From NCBI RefSeq assembly GCF_030506305.1, contig NZ_CP119421.1, positions 4,356,501-4,420,500 on the forward strand: a stretch of DNA of 64,000 nucleotides, written 5' to 3'. The DNA comes from Porifericola rhodea. GTDB lineage: Bacteria > Bacteroidota > Bacteroidia > Cytophagales > Cyclobacteriaceae. The translations under genes and the position numbers were made by a program. The notes beneath the pieces were generated by a model. That model was not told the DNA's origin, made no database searches, and worked only from the letters and a program-made list of their open reading frames with translations. Of this stretch, positions 1 to 7,518 are shown piece after piece (the first letter of the stretch is position 1; each line of letters opens with the position of its first letter).

Positions 1-60
1 TGGTCTGAAAAGAGATTTTTTCGCTTTGTAAAAGCGAAGCCAAACAAGTTGGAATATTAA
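1..60 (+). CDS. possible 3' end of a gene cut by the left edge
   Basis: The frame starting at base 1 is open for 19 codons and closes at TAA 58-60. The peptide is basic and aromatic, ending KPNKLEY. It could be the C-terminus of a gene beginning left of the window, but 19 codons is too short to identify a family or exclude chance. Bases 61-177 hold no gene and act as the leader of the sulfatase. Confidence 0.25.
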   Translation, partial: WSEKRFFRFVKAKPNKLEY

Positions 61-177
61 GCTATCTTCAGAATATTTCCCAATGTAAGGCTTGTTTTTA
101 TGGCATCCATGAGATTATCAGGAAGCTTTGCAGATTAATTTGATATTTTAGAAAAAAACTTAACTATACACACCTAA

Positions 178-1512
178 ATGAGCCTTCACCTTTACATAAG
201 CTGTTTACTATTTTTAATGCTGCTTTTAAATTATCATCAAATTTGTGCGCAAACATCTACCTCAGAAAAACCTAATGTGATATTAATAATGGCTGATGAT
301 ATGGGAGCTGAGTGTTTGGGAAGTTATGGAAGCCTGGACTACAAAACTCCTGTACTTGATCAACTGGCAAGCCAAGGAATCCGCTTCACAAACTGTATTT
401 CTCAACCGCTTTGTACACCCTCAAGGGTAAAAATGATGACTGGTTTATACAACTATCGTAATTATGAATACTTTGGATATTTAGGTAAAGAGCAAAAAAC
501 TTTTGGGCATATTATGCAGGAGGCAGGCTATACAAGTTGTATAGCAGGAAAATGGCAGCTGAATGGGTTGGCTTATAAAAATCAATTAAAGGACTGGAAG
601 GATAAGCGTAAGCCAAATCAGTTAGGTTTTGACTATTATAGCCTGTGGCAGTTGACAAAAAGCCGAAGTGATGGAGAACGATACGCAAACCCTTTAATAG
701 AACAGGACGGAAAGGTATTGAATCTCTCTGAAAATGATTACGGTCCAGATATATTTAGCGAATATGTGTTAGATTTTATAGAGAACAATCACCAGAATCC
801 ATTCTTTATCTATTACCCTATGGTGCTAGTGCATGACCCTTTTGTGCCTACACCTGATTCAGATCAGTGGAGCGATCAATCAATCCGTTACAAAAATGAC
901 ACGGCTTATTTTAAAGATATGGTCAGCTATACCGACAAAATTGTAGGCAAAATTGTGGGTAAATTAAAAGAGCACAATCAACTAGATAATACACTGATTA
1001 TATTTACAGGAGACAATGGTACGCATACAAGTATTGTGAGTAGAACCAATAATGGAGAAATTAGAGGAGGGAAAGGAAATACTATAGATGCAGGTACCAA
1101 AGTACCATTAATTGTTCACTGGCCTGATCAAATAGAAGGAGGAAGTATTTCTGAGGAACTCATTTCGTTTAGTGATTTTTTTGCCACTTTTGCCGATCTG
1201 GCAGGAATAGATGCTGAGTCTGATGGACATAGTTTTTTACCACTGTTAAAAGGTGAAAGTTTTACCGCTAGACAAAGCGTATTAGTTCACTATGACCCTA
1301 AATGGGGCGCGAACGTGAATAGGTATCGTAATAGATTTAGCAGAACAAGGGGATACAAGCTTTATATTGATGGTAAGTTTTATAATCTGGACAAAGACCC
1401 AATGGAACTAGAGCCTATTGCAGCGGAAACTATGAGTACAACAGAAATGAAAATACACCAAAAACTGCAAAAGGAGCTTGATCAGGCTCCTTTATGGCAG
1501 AATTCAAAGTGA
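178..1512 (+). CDS. secreted sulfatase (arylsulfatase family, Cys-type)
   Basis: A 444-residue alkaline-phosphatase-superfamily sulfatase that would hydrolyse sulfate esters, probably on a sulfated glycan outside the cytoplasm. Residues 1-25 form a signal peptide ending CAQ. Asp40-Asp41 (MADDMG) are the first metal ligands. CTPSR at 79-83 is the formylglycine signature with Cys79 as the residue to be oxidised. GKWQ near 124-127 and TGDNGTH near 283 supply the lysine and the second Asp-Asn metal pair. The C-terminal part (YDPKWG, then DPMELEPI) is the usual small sulfatase subdomain. Formylglycine enzymes act on Cys-type sulfatases, but none is visible here. The ATG is chosen because the signal peptide starts at once. 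The natural substrate cannot be read from the sequence. Confidence 0.9.
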   Translation: MSLHLYISCLLFLMLLLNYHQICAQTSTSEKPNVILIMADDMGAECLGSYGSLDYKTPVLDQLASQGIRFTNCISQPLCTPSRVKMMTGLYNYRNYEYFGYLGKEQKTFGHIMQEAGYTSCIAGKWQLNGLAYKNQLKDWKDKRKPNQLGFDYYSLWQLTKSRSDGERYANPLIEQDGKVLNLSENDYGPDIFSEYVLDFIENNHQNPFFIYYPMVLVHDPFVPTPDSDQWSDQSIRYKNDTAYFKDMVSYTDKIVGKIVGKLKEHNQLDNTLIIFTGDNGTHTSIVSRTNNGEIRGGKGNTIDAGTKVPLIVHWPDQIEGGSISEELISFSDFFATFADLAGIDAESDGHSFLPLLKGESFTARQSVLVHYDPKWGANVNRYRNRFSRTRGYKLYIDGKFYNLDKDPMELEPIAAETMSTTEMKIHQKLQKELDQAPLWQNSK

Positions 1513-1533
1513 TAGTACATGTGGGTGGATAGA

Positions 1534-1815
1534 TTAGCAATCGCAGCTAAAATCGTCTATGTGCACATATTTTGCGGCATAGACGTCGTCTATTCTTACA
1601 ATTTGAGATAAAGGTATTTGTTCACCCGTATTAAAGTTAACCATCTTTTCATGCTTAGTAGCATCCTCATTTATAGAGAGCGCTATAGTGGAGATAGTCA
1701 TAAACTCGTGAATGTCAGTAAAGTATTGTAACTTTATGTAGCGTCTTTCCTGAATAGAATTATCAAGGTAATTTTCAAATTTCTTTTGTTGGTCTGATCG
1801 CACTGAAGTCTGCAT
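1534..1815 (-). CDS. hypothetical protein, 93 aa
   Basis: A small acidic soluble protein with no signal peptide or membrane segment. The first 40 residues are charged and likely helical (QQKKFENYLDNSIQERRYIKL); the second half looks beta-rich and contains GEQIPLSQIVRIDDV, a pattern found in small Bacteroidota proteins with a Sm- or Rof-like fold, but the resemblance is weak. It ends in FSCDC, two cysteines at the C-terminus. It lies convergent to the upstream sulfatase and 55 bp downstream of the STAS/SEC14-like gene, on the same strand, so the two may be cotranscribed. I do not recognise a function. Confidence 0.6.
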   Translation of the reverse strand: MQTSVRSDQQKKFENYLDNSIQERRYIKLQYFTDIHEFMTISTIALSINEDATKHEKMVNFNTGEQIPLSQIVRIDDVYAAKYVHIDDFSCDC

Positions 1816-1870
1816 AATATATTGAATTGTCTACATTATTACTACAGAGTTTAGGGCAATAAGGTTTAGT

Positions 1871-2227
1871 TTACTGCTCTATCCAGTCTACAGCATCATA
1901 TTTTTCTGAAAAGTGAAATATTTTGAGTTCAAAATCAAAATTTTCTTCAGTCAGTTTGGTGGCTTCTACGAGCCAGTCTTTGGATGTGACAACAGCTACT
2001 TTATGAAATAAAGCAAGGCTACCAAAACTAATGTCCAGGAAGTCAAAAAGAGTATCAACCGTAAAGTCGTTCATTTCTACATGCTCCACAAATAGGTTCA
2101 GCTTTTTATGTACATTAAGCTTTTCTTTCATGATAGGTAGCATAGGAATAATGTCACCTTCACTAAAATTTTCGTCAATTCTTAATCCCACAATATTGTC
2201 TTTGAAGGACTTTATGGCTTCGACCAT
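1871..2227 (-). CDS. STAS/SEC14-like (SpoIIAA-like) protein, 118 aa
   Basis: The length and layout match the SpoIIAA-like family (STAS/SEC14 fold, PF11964): an opening beta strand with NIVGLRIDENFSEGD, a central KLNLFVEHVEMNDFT strand-helix unit, then a HKVAVVTSKDWLVEA strand-helix and a final DAVDWIEQ helix. Family members are small cytosolic proteins of mostly unknown role, thought to bind lipophilic ligands or partner proteins. There is no signal peptide. The ATG at 2227 is the first in frame. It probably heads a short reverse-strand unit with the 93-residue gene after it. Confidence 0.75.
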   Translation of the reverse strand: MVEAIKSFKDNIVGLRIDENFSEGDIIPMLPIMKEKLNVHKKLNLFVEHVEMNDFTVDTLFDFLDISFGSLALFHKVAVVTSKDWLVEATKLTEENFDFELKIFHFSEKYDAVDWIEQ

Positions 2228-2693
2228 GCTGTTAAATTTTAAAGTTTAAAAATTAGGGGTAATGCTAATAAGATAAAAATGGTATTGTTAAATTTATGTG
2301 TTTAAAGTATCACAAATATTTGAAATATTTTAAAAAAAGCTAATAAATAAAGCTGTTTTTAATTTATTGATTATTGTATGTTTTCATTTGCACAATAATG
2401 TATAGGATAATACTGTATTGTAGCTCAGTATTAATTCTGAGATAATGCAGCTGGATATGCATCTGCGGCTTTTTTGTTAATTAAGAATGATGAAATTAAG
2501 CTTATCCTTTGCTGATGATAGCAACGAATTTATTCTGGTTATTTTGGAAATATGTAAGTGAGCTTGAAGCTAGATAATTAAAAAAACATTGCAGATAGCA
2601 TGAAAAACAGGTGAAAGCCTCTATTTTAGGATTTGATACTAAAGTCATACATCAGGTATTGGCTAATACTGACTAAATGAGTAACGCATCCTA
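2228..2693. other. divergent intergenic region, 466 bp
   Basis: An AT-rich region between the reverse-strand STAS-like gene and the forward FAD oxidoreductase. No ORF of useful length was seen. It must hold promoters for both neighbours. The only structured element is an imperfect dyad followed by a T-run at 2447-2475, listed separately. TTTG at 2387-2390, followed about 20 bp later by TACTGTATTG, loosely resembles a Bacteroidota -33/-7 promoter reading into that hairpin. Confidence 0.5.
2447..2475 (+). terminator. orphan terminator-like hairpin
   Basis: Bases 2447-2466 pair with themselves at 16 of 20 positions (outer arms GCAG/CTGC, centre ATAT) and are followed by GGC and six T. No forward-strand gene ends here, so if it is real it would end a short non-coding transcript or attenuate the leader of the FAD oxidoreductase. 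Confidence 0.3.
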
Positions 2694-4412
2694 ATGAACA
2701 GACGAAACTTTATTGAATTAGTAGGGGCTGGCAGTAGTGCCATGGCATGTGCCCCAATATTTACCGTTACAGCAGCTAACTCTCAACCTAAACATTTACA
2801 CAAACAGAAAGCAAAAGAGCTAAATGCAGATATAGTAATTGCTGGAGGAGGTTTAGGAGGATGTGCAGCAGCACTTGCCGCACTCAAAAGTGGCCTTAGT
2901 GTAATTCTTACTGAAGAAACGGATTGGGTTGGTGGACAACTTACTCAGCAGGCTGTGCCCCCGGATGAACACCAATGGATAGAATCCCATGGTGCTACTC
3001 AGTTGTATCGTGAATTTAGAAGTGCTATTCGCCAGTATTATAAAAGCTACTATCCACTAACAGAACAGGCTAAAAATACTAAAAACCTCAATCCCGGTAA
3101 TGGTGCGGTCTCACGATTGTGTTTCGAGCCTAAAGTAGGAGTGACTGTACTAGAAAGCATGTTGGCCCCCTATACCAGTACAGGACAATTAACACTCTTG
3201 CTTGAGCACAAAGCCGCCGCCGCAGAAGTAAGTGGCGATAAAATTAACTTTCTTGCAGTGAATGACTTAAGGAATGGAAATGATAAAATTTTATCCGCCG
3301 CATATTTTGTAGATGCTACTGAGCTAGGAGATTTGTTGCCGCTTTCAGGTACGGAATACGTTAGTGGTGCTGAAGCAAAAAGTGAAACCAATGAGCTACA
3401 TGCCGCTGAAGAGGCTCAACCTCATAACCATCAGTCGTACACCATGTGTTTTGCGATGGATTATGTGCCTGGAGCTAAGCTTACTATAGATAAGCCAGAA
3501 GATTACAACTTTTGGCATAAGCATATTCCTAAGCTAAGCCCTCCCTGGCCCGGAGAGTTGCTGTCTCTCACCTACGCCAACCCTTCAACCTTAGAACCTA
3601 AGGAACTGGGTTTTCACCCTGATGGTAGAGCTACTGGCAACAAGTTAAATTTATGGAACTACAGGAAAATTATAGATAGACATAATTTTAAAAATGGGCT
3701 ATACACCGGGGATATTACCATAGTCAACTGGCCTCAAAATGATTATATGCTGGGAAACCTGGTAGACGTTAGCGAAAAAGAGTTTCAAAAACATTTGCGA
3801 GGGGGAAAGCAACTCAGTCTTTCTCTATTCTACTGGTTACAAACCGAAGCTCCAAGACCAGATGGAGGGCAGGGGTGGCCCGGATTACGCTTACGTGGCG
3901 ATGTAATGGGTACTGAAGATGGTATGGCTAAATATCCTTATATCAGAGAGTCTCGCAGGATAAAGGCTGAATTTACAGTATTGGAAGAACATGTAGGCAC
4001 AGCTAATAGGGCTTTAATAACAGGGAAGAAGGAGAATAATACAGCTGCTGATTTTTACGATAGCGTTGGAATTGGCTACTACCATATTGATTTACACCCA
4101 AGTACAGCGGGTGACAACTACATTGATTTTGGATCTTTACCGTTCCAGATTCCTTTAGGTGCATTAATACCTCAACGCACTATTAACCTTTTGCCAGCAA
4201 ACAAAAATATAGGTACAACCCATATTACTAATGGCTGTTACCGGCTTCATCCGGTAGAGTGGAGTATAGGAGAAGCTGTAGGCTATTTAGTAGCTTATTC
4301 TTTAAAAAATAAAACTATTCCAAAAGGAGTAAGGGAAGATAAAAGGCGTCTGGCAGAGTATCAAAGCTTGATTAGAAAAAATGGAATAGAAACACACTGG
4401 CCTAAAGCTTAA
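2694..4412 (+). CDS. Tat-exported FAD-dependent oxidoreductase
   Basis: A 572-residue flavoprotein of the FAD_oxidored type (PF12831-like). The N-terminus MNRRNFIELVGAG has the twin-arginine motif and a hydrophobic stretch to about residue 30, so it is probably exported folded with its cofactor. The dinucleotide motif GGGLGG is at 51-56, followed by the family pattern DWVGGQLTQQ at 77-86. The C-terminal HITNGCYRLHPVEWSIGEA matches the end of this family, in which the flavin domain is completed. Members are often annotated only as FAD-dependent oxidoreductases, and the substrate is unknown. The gene stands alone and converges on the two-component genes with a 29-bp gap. The start ATG sits four bases after an upstream stop and gives the Tat signal directly. 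Confidence 0.85.
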   Translation: MNRRNFIELVGAGSSAMACAPIFTVTAANSQPKHLHKQKAKELNADIVIAGGGLGGCAAALAALKSGLSVILTEETDWVGGQLTQQAVPPDEHQWIESHGATQLYREFRSAIRQYYKSYYPLTEQAKNTKNLNPGNGAVSRLCFEPKVGVTVLESMLAPYTSTGQLTLLLEHKAAAAEVSGDKINFLAVNDLRNGNDKILSAAYFVDATELGDLLPLSGTEYVSGAEAKSETNELHAAEEAQPHNHQSYTMCFAMDYVPGAKLTIDKPEDYNFWHKHIPKLSPPWPGELLSLTYANPSTLEPKELGFHPDGRATGNKLNLWNYRKIIDRHNFKNGLYTGDITIVNWPQNDYMLGNLVDVSEKEFQKHLRGGKQLSLSLFYWLQTEAPRPDGGQGWPGLRLRGDVMGTEDGMAKYPYIRESRRIKAEFTVLEEHVGTANRALITGKKENNTAADFYDSVGIGYYHIDLHPSTAGDNYIDFGSLPFQIPLGALIPQRTINLLPANKNIGTTHITNGCYRLHPVEWSIGEAVGYLVAYSLKNKTIPKGVREDKRRLAEYQSLIRKNGIETHWPKA

Positions 4413-4419
4413 ACTGAAT

Positions 4420-4456
4420 GTAAAAGTAGAGCGATACTAAATTACTCTACCTTTAC
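4420..4456. terminator. hairpin between convergent genes
   Basis: GTAAAAGTAGAG at 4420-4431 pairs with CTCTACCTTTAC at 4445-4456 at 11 of 12 positions. The right arm is the coding end of the response regulator. It lies between two convergent genes, so it may serve as a bidirectional terminator, although no clear U-tract follows on either side. Confidence 0.35.
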
Positions 4457-5104
4457 CAACTTGTGTTTTATAGCATATAACACTAAGCCTACCCGACTTT
4501 TTACATTCAATTTTTCAAAAAGATTTTCACGGTAGCCATCAATTGTTCGTGGTGAAAGACACATTTTGTCGGCAATCTCTCTGTAGGTAAGTTCAGAGCT
4601 AGCATGTTTCATAAACTCTAACTCACGATCACTAAAGTTCTTTTTCTGGTTTTGAAGCTCAGCCTCGTTATAAATGTTGTTAACTAATGCCTGGCTGATA
4701 AGCTCTGTATGGTAAAAGCCTGTCTTTTGAAGTTGATTCAATGCTTCTTCCAATTGAATGGGATCTGCGTCTTTCAGGATATATCCTTTAGCTCCGAGTT
4801 TGAGCATCCGGATGACAGTTTGTTCATCATCATTCATTGAAAGTATCAATATTTTGATGTCAGGATAACGTTCTCTTAACCAGGCAGCAGTAGCAAAGCC
4901 ATCCATAATAGGCATACTAATATCCAGCAATATAATTTCAGGTACATCTCCCTGGTCAATGATTTCCTGCAATTGCCGACCGTGTTCAGCTTCGTAAATA
5001 ATTTCAAAATTATCGAATCCGTTAACCAACTCCACAATTCCTTTACGAAAAAGTGTATGGTCGTCTACTAGGGCAACTGAAGATGTTGTATTAGATTGAT
5101 TCAT
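4442..5104 (-). CDS. LuxR/NarL-type response regulator
   Basis: A 220-residue transcriptional response regulator. The receiver domain (about 8-125) has the acidic pair Asp14-Asp15, the phosphorylated Asp61 in LLDISMP, and Lys111 in GYILKDADP. The C-terminal NarL/LuxR helix-turn-helix (about 152-215) reads LTYREIADKMCLSPRTIDGYRENLFEKLNVKS in two overlapping parts. The gene overlaps the preceding histidine kinase by 14 bp, so the pair is translationally coupled and almost certainly a cognate system. Its targets are not visible; the small peptide gene and the membrane protein upstream on the same strand are the first candidates. Confidence 0.92.
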   Translation of the reverse strand: MNQSNTTSSVALVDDHTLFRKGIVELVNGFDNFEIIYEAEHGRQLQEIIDQGDVPEIILLDISMPIMDGFATAAWLRERYPDIKILILSMNDDEQTVIRMLKLGAKGYILKDADPIQLEEALNQLQKTGFYHTELISQALVNNIYNEAELQNQKKNFSDRELEFMKHASSELTYREIADKMCLSPRTIDGYRENLFEKLNVKSRVGLVLYAIKHKLVKVE

Positions 5105-5888
5105 AAGCTTCAGTGGGCAAACTAATTTGTATCTGAGTTCCTTTTAGTGGTTGGCTGTCAAACTGGGCAGTAGCTCCTATGACTTTAGCTCTGTGAATTA
5201 TATTTCCTAATCCGGTACCACTACTTCTGCTAAGCATTGCCATATCAAGACCTTTACCATCATCCTGAAAGCCTAAATTAAGACCATCGGTGCTATAGCC
5301 AATATTAATTGCTATCGTCTTAGCTTGTGAATGCTTGATCGCATTGTTAAGTATTTCTTGTGAGATTCTAAATAATATAAGTTTTTTTTGAGGACTTATC
5401 GGTACTTCTGTCCCAGAAAGTTTAAGTTCGGTAGCATACATACCTGTTTTATTAATCATGTCAAGCTCCTTTTGCAGAGCGTGAGAAAGCTCTTGATTTA
5501 GGATATATTCCGAGTTCATAGATTTTGATAAATTCCGCAGGTCCTGTATCGATTTGCCAATTAGCTCTTTGGTATGTCTTACTTTTTCCAAAGTATACTT
5601 ATCTGTATGTCTTTGCAGGGTACTCAGGTTAAGCTTCGCTAGCGAGAGTACCTGACCGATATTATCGTGTATTTCTTGCGAAAGTGTGTTCAGTGTTTGT
5701 TCTTTTATCTCAAGTTGAGCTTTTAGAATTTCCTGTTTGTAAAGGTTTTTCAGCTCTTCTTTCTCTTGCAGGTATTTATGGTATTGTCGCTGATGTACAA
5801 AGATAAACCCTACTATAAATGCAGTAATAAGTAGTAGAAAAACAGTCGCACCTATTACGATTTGAACTTCACCGGGGATGGCTTGCAT
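5091..5888 (-). CDS. sensor histidine kinase, HisKA_3 type
   Basis: A 265-residue NarX/DegS-like kinase. One transmembrane helix lies at about 10-32 (VIGATVFLLLITAFIVGFIF), with no periplasmic sensor domain, followed by a short coiled coil. The dimerisation domain carries EIHDNIGQ with the phosphorylated His74. The ATPase domain shows EILNNAIKHS (N-box), DDGKGLD and GTGLGNI. I chose the ATG at 5888: the reading frame can be extended to a GTG at 5915, but that would overlap the upstream gene by 61 bp and family members begin just before the membrane helix. Having only one helix and no input domain, it may sense through the preceding multi-pass membrane protein. Confidence 0.9.
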   Translation of the reverse strand: MQAIPGEVQIVIGATVFLLLITAFIVGFIFVHQRQYHKYLQEKEELKNLYKQEILKAQLEIKEQTLNTLSQEIHDNIGQVLSLAKLNLSTLQRHTDKYTLEKVRHTKELIGKSIQDLRNLSKSMNSEYILNQELSHALQKELDMINKTGMYATELKLSGTEVPISPQKKLILFRISQEILNNAIKHSQAKTIAINIGYSTDGLNLGFQDDGKGLDMAMLSRSSGTGLGNIIHRAKVIGATAQFDSQPLKGTQIQISLPTEAYESI

Positions 5889-6508
5889 AAAAGTCCTATG
5901 AAAATATAAATACACATGATTAAGAAAATGAAATTATGGAGCATCCATAGCAGATGTAGTTTCTCAATCTCTAACGCTGTTAAATAATTATATGAAAGGA
6001 AAATAACAAAACTTCCTGAAAAATATGTAAATATTCCAGTTACATACCAGAAGGAGCGAGTATATGCAATGTTTGTAGTAACCGGATTCAGTAGTTTTTT
6101 CAGATAATAAATTAAACAATAGCCCACCAGTACAAAACTAGCGAAACCATAAGTATTGCTATTGAAAGAACCTATCCCATCTCCCCAAACAAGATCTATA
6201 AAATAAAAGACGAAAAAAATTAATATGAGGGGCTTAGTATAGTCTGAAATTTTCTCTTGTTTAAAGGTTGCTTTAAAGAAAAAGCTTAGAACGATGAAAG
6301 AAGCTATACAATTGATATGATAAATAAACAGGTTGTTTTCTAGCAAAACCTGATCATAGATAATAGCAATAGTGTTAAGAAAGGCCTGAATTAATATAAA
6401 CCACAAAATAAAGTCTCTCCTCCATACTTCTCTACTCTGTTTTAAAGAAAACAAGAAAAGTAGAATAGGAGAGACCGTATCCAGATACACAAATATTTTA
6501 CTTGTCAT
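5855..6508 (-). CDS. multi-pass membrane protein, possible sensor partner
   Basis: A 217-residue integral membrane protein with about six to seven hydrophobic segments, very rich in Phe, Ile and Tyr. I recognise no catalytic motif. Its architecture resembles the unassigned 7-helix sensor-like proteins of Bacteroidota. The start is set at ATG 6508; an in-frame TTG lies 12 bp upstream at 6520. Its end overlaps the start of the histidine kinase by 34 bp, so it is coupled to the kinase gene. Inference: it may supply the input function that the short kinase lacks. Confidence 0.7.
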   Translation of the reverse strand: MTSKIFVYLDTVSPILLFLFSLKQSREVWRRDFILWFILIQAFLNTIAIIYDQVLLENNLFIYHINCIASFIVLSFFFKATFKQEKISDYTKPLILIFFVFYFIDLVWGDGIGSFNSNTYGFASFVLVGYCLIYYLKKLLNPVTTNIAYTRSFWYVTGIFTYFSGSFVIFLSYNYLTALEIEKLHLLWMLHNFIFLIMCIYIFIGLLCKPSPVKFKS

Positions 6509-6540
6509 TAAGCTTAACAATTTCGTGTAAACTTAAGCAA

Positions 6541-6768
6541 TTATGGGCAACCAGGGGGTCTCGGACAACCATGTTTTGGTGGTATGCCCACATCGTCAAA
6601 TGATGAGTTTACCACCTTTGCTAATATTTTTGCTTTAAAATCTTTGTTTACATCCTGTTGAAAGTTAATCGTAATAGATACTGAGTAGGATGGGTCTGAA
6701 GCCACTGGGTCGCTAATCAAGTTACGAATGTCATCAATGTTGAAAACATATTCTGAATGTTTCTCCAT
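6541..6768 (-). CDS. small protein with CPRPPGCP tail, 75 aa
   Basis: A 75-residue protein with an acidic N-terminal part (MEKHSEYVFNIDDIRNLISDP), a middle with beta character (SVSITINFQQDVNKDF), and the C-terminal tail GIPPKHGCPRPPGCP. The tail has two Cys in matching GCP contexts, spaced by RPPG. There is no signal peptide and no double-Gly cleavage site. The gene lies 32 bp upstream of the membrane-protein/kinase/regulator unit and on the same strand, so it may be its first gene. A leader-plus-core layout would fit a modified or secreted peptide, but no maturation enzyme is near. Function unknown. Confidence 0.6.
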   Translation of the reverse strand: MEKHSEYVFNIDDIRNLISDPVASDPSYSVSITINFQQDVNKDFKAKILAKVVNSSFDDVGIPPKHGCPRPPGCP

Positions 6769-7518
6769 AATAGATAGGTTTAGGTAGAGATCATGTGTAT
6801 CAGAATTTAAATATTAAAGGCGAGAAAGTAATTATATAGTCATTAATTATGGGTTGTATACTGATAAAATACCTATATATAGGTATATATTGTAGTAATC
6901 GTAGCCTTCCTTTTATACTTTATACAATTATAGTAAACATCAACTCTGATGTTGAATAAGTATTAAATCGTATAGTAAATCAGTAATTACCCATGCAGAT
7001 AATTTTTCTAACTTAAGTAAATCTGTTATTAATAGTTGCTATCATTAAGGTTTACTTAGATGTTTTTGTAGTCACTATTATTAGATACACAATCTTTATA
7101 ATGACTATACTGAGCCTACAGTATTTTTTTCAATAATTATAGTAACGTTTGTACTGCATAACAATGCCCTCAGCACCTGCGGAAATTCTAAGTATATAGG
7201 CTTAGTTGAATTCAAAAAATACAAAAACACCTAAGTAAATTAATACGTTATTTTGCAGTTTTTATAGTTATATTTTTGGTTTTGTATTTATAATATACTT
7301 ATAAAATTATAAATTTTTTTATCACAAATTTTCAAATAAAGCTCATTCAAAGCTTTAATAGCTCTTTTATAGCATTAGTGCTTAAAATATTTTAGTTGTA
7401 TTTTACCTACATAATATAACTAATGATGGCTTCAAACATATGTATGAAATCTTAGGTATTGGCTATAGTAATCAGGCTTACGTTTCTCATTTTTGTAGTG
7501 GGTATAAATTACTACAAT
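6769..7518. other. long AT-rich divergent intergenic region, 750 bp
   Basis: This stretch separates the reverse-strand small-peptide unit from the forward adhesin operon. No ORF of useful size was seen. It contains one perfect 18-bp palindrome at 6869-6886. A sequence matching the Bacteroidota -7 consensus TAnnTTTG (TATTTTTG, 7271-7278) has TTTG 15 bp upstream (7252-7255), a shorter gap than usual. It leaves an adhesin leader of roughly 240 bp. Confidence 0.5.
6869..6886. promoter_or_regulatory. perfect 18-bp palindrome, candidate operator
   Basis: ATACCTATATATAGGTAT reads identically on both strands. It sits about 100 bp upstream of the small-peptide gene and 630 bp upstream of the adhesin. 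The AT-rich context makes short palindromes more likely, but the CCTA/TAGG arms give it some specificity. A response-regulator dimer site is one possibility. Confidence 0.35.

Noticed and set aside
2031-2249. 72-residue forward ORF opposite the STAS/SEC14-like gene
   Set aside because: Antisense shadow of a gene with clear family resemblance.
6541-6768. Firm call of the small peptide as a RiPP precursor
   Set aside because: No maturation enzyme, protease or dedicated exporter is adjacent, and there is no double-Gly motif.
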